Positions 63,116 through 64,000 of a DNA stretch of 64,000 nt are shown one piece after another. The position numbers were made by a program, and so were the translations under genes. Within the stretch, counting starts at the first letter, position 1. Each line of letters opens with the position of its first letter. The notes beneath the pieces are model-generated. The model ran no database searches. It worked only from the letters and a program-made list of their open reading frames with translations, and was not told where the DNA came from. Source of the stretch: Pseudoduganella aquatica (lineage in GTDB: Bacteria; Pseudomonadota; Gammaproteobacteria; Burkholderiales; Burkholderiaceae_D); assembly GCF_009857595.1 (NCBI RefSeq), contig NZ_WWCU01000020.1, forward strand, positions 1 through 64,000, given 5' to 3'.

Positions 63116-64000
63116 CTATGCCGTGGTGGAGATGCCGTATTTGCGCTGGGTGGCGCTGTGCTGCTGGAGCAGGGTGTCGAATTCGGGGTTGCCGCTGTCG
63201 ATGCGCCGCAGCCGTTCGAGCAGAAGGCCGGCCTGTTCGGCCAGCGGCGCTTCCCAGCCCAGTTCGTCCAGCTGGCGCAGCATGGCGCTGATGGTGGCGT
63301 ACAGCACCGGCAGGTTGCTGGGGTTCTTGCGCAGCGCCATGCCCAGCGTGGTGACGGCCGCGCGGTGGTCGCCCTGGTCGAGGTGGCTGGCGGCGCTTTC
63401 CAGCAGTTCTTCCACCTGGTGCGTGATCTGCTCGCCTATGCTGCGGGCGATGTCGTGCCGGCCGGCGTGTTCGAATACGCCCACCGCCTGCTCCATCGAC
63501 AGGCCGCTTTCGGTGTCGCCCATCATGTCGATGACGACATGGGCGGCGTCCTTGTCCAGCTTGTGCTTGAGGCAGCTTTGCACGAGGCCGAGCTTGAGGC
63601 CGTTGGACAGGCCCTTGGCCAGGCCCACGGCGGCCACGGCGTTGCTAAGTTCGTTGGCGGCGGCGGTGTCGTTGCCGCTCAGGTCGAGCAGCAGGGCGGC
63701 CGAGATGGCGCGGCAGGCTTCGGTGTTGGTGTTGCCGCGCAGCGAGCGTTCCAGGTCGCGGATCACGCCGCTGGCCTGGTTGGCGTCGCCTTTTTTCACC
63801 AGCGTCTTGACCAGGTTGACGTGGTCTTCCGGGTCGCGGAACTCGGAGTATTTGGCCTTGGCCACCACCTGCTTGAAGGCTTTTTCGGCCATGCCGATAT
63901 CGCCCGTCTCATACGCCACCGTGCCCAGGTGGCGCAGGCGGCTCACCATGTGCGGTGAAATGGCGACGGCGTCTTCCAGCACTTTCTTGGCTTGCACGGC
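63116..64000 (-). CDS. TPR-repeat protein, C-terminal part (cut by window edge)
   Basis: 295 codons are open from the window edge to the stop at 63116. The protein is helical throughout with TPR-like repeats (LGTVAYETGDIGMAEKAFKQ, VNLVKTLVKKGDANQASGVI, AASHLDQGDHRAAVTTLGMA). The pattern resembles the C-terminal half of TPR-containing response regulators of betaproteobacteria, where a receiver domain is N-terminal, but that part would be outside the window, so this is a guess. A GTG near the edge is not credible as the start. The gene is convergent with oplAH (23-base gap). Confidence 0.7.
   Translation of the reverse strand, partial: AVQAKKVLEDAVAISPHMVSRLRHLGTVAYETGDIGMAEKAFKQVVAKAKYSEFRDPEDHVNLVKTLVKKGDANQASGVIRDLERSLRGNTNTEACRAISAALLLDLSGNDTAAANELSNAVAAVGLAKGLSNGLKLGLVQSCLKHKLDKDAAHVVIDMMGDTESGLSMEQAVGVFEHAGRHDIARSIGEQITHQVEELLESAASHLDQGDHRAAVTTLGMALRKNPSNLPVLYATISAMLRQLDELGWEAPLAEQAGLLLERLRRIDSGNPEFDTLLQQHSATQRKYGISTTA

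Overview
The window reads as chromosome of a high-GC betaproteobacterium, most likely a member of the Oxalobacteraceae (Massilia, Duganella or Janthinobacterium type). The reasons are the strongly GC-rich third codon positions, the order tig-clpP-clpX-lon-hupB-tRNAs-ppiD, a PEP-CTERM protein, an hpnCDE squalene operon, a short-chain-dehydrogenase type threonine dehydrogenase next to kbl, and dispersed palindromic repeats. Genus is inference; no rRNA or marker was compared. There is no prophage, CRISPR array, secretion island or recognisable defence island. The only mobile DNA seen is the start of an IS30-type transposase at the left edge.

Left part (1-13.2 kb): IS30 transposase start; DUF1801 and DUF4126-like proteins; a LacI-type regulator with a palindrome in its upstream region; a short Hsp70 (YegD type) whose stop overlaps the start of a DnaQ-like exonuclease; a Sel1-repeat protein; two large c-di-GMP proteins (EAL-CBS-GGDEF, and a membrane sensor HAMP-GGDEF-EAL), the second following a small secreted cupredoxin-like protein; and a secreted prolyl oligopeptidase.

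13.2-27 kb: an exported DUF5625-like protein; an Ig/NHL-repeat lipoprotein; an ammonium transporter behind a recognisable NtrC site and sigma-54 promoter; a GlxA-type AraC regulator divergent from a TonB receptor plus M20 peptidase pair; an XRE-cupin regulator divergent from kbl, SDR threonine dehydrogenase and sdaA (threonine to glycine plus acetyl-CoA, serine to pyruvate); and a PEP-CTERM protein.

27-46 kb: an Lhr-type helicase divergent from thrC-moeA-moaD (moaE is not next to moaD); a small membrane protein; a TIGR03862-type flavoprotein; an operon of a newly called 41-residue membrane peptide, DUF1700 and DUF2807 proteins; hpnC-hpnD-hpnE for squalene; and, divergent from it, an RND efflux adaptor and pump with repeated operator-like motifs around their promoter. 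Two REP-like double hairpins of one family lie after moaD and after the pump gene.

46-55 kb: the protein quality-control block tRNA-Leu, tig, clpP, clpX, lon, hupB, tRNA-Val, two identical tRNA-Asp genes and ppiD, with clear intrinsic terminators. The clpX-lon spacer holds a promoter directly followed by a terminator. 55-64 kb: mnmH, a TesA-type esterase whose start codon overlaps that of a divergent YbbA-type ABC ATPase, nnr, a fused 5-oxoprolinase, and the C-terminal part of a TPR protein cut by the window edge. Genes are densely packed; several convergent pairs overlap by 4-20 bases. No gene-free stretch exceeds about 300 bases; the longest (45826-46126) holds the second REP element, a weak promoter and a hairpin before tRNA-Leu.
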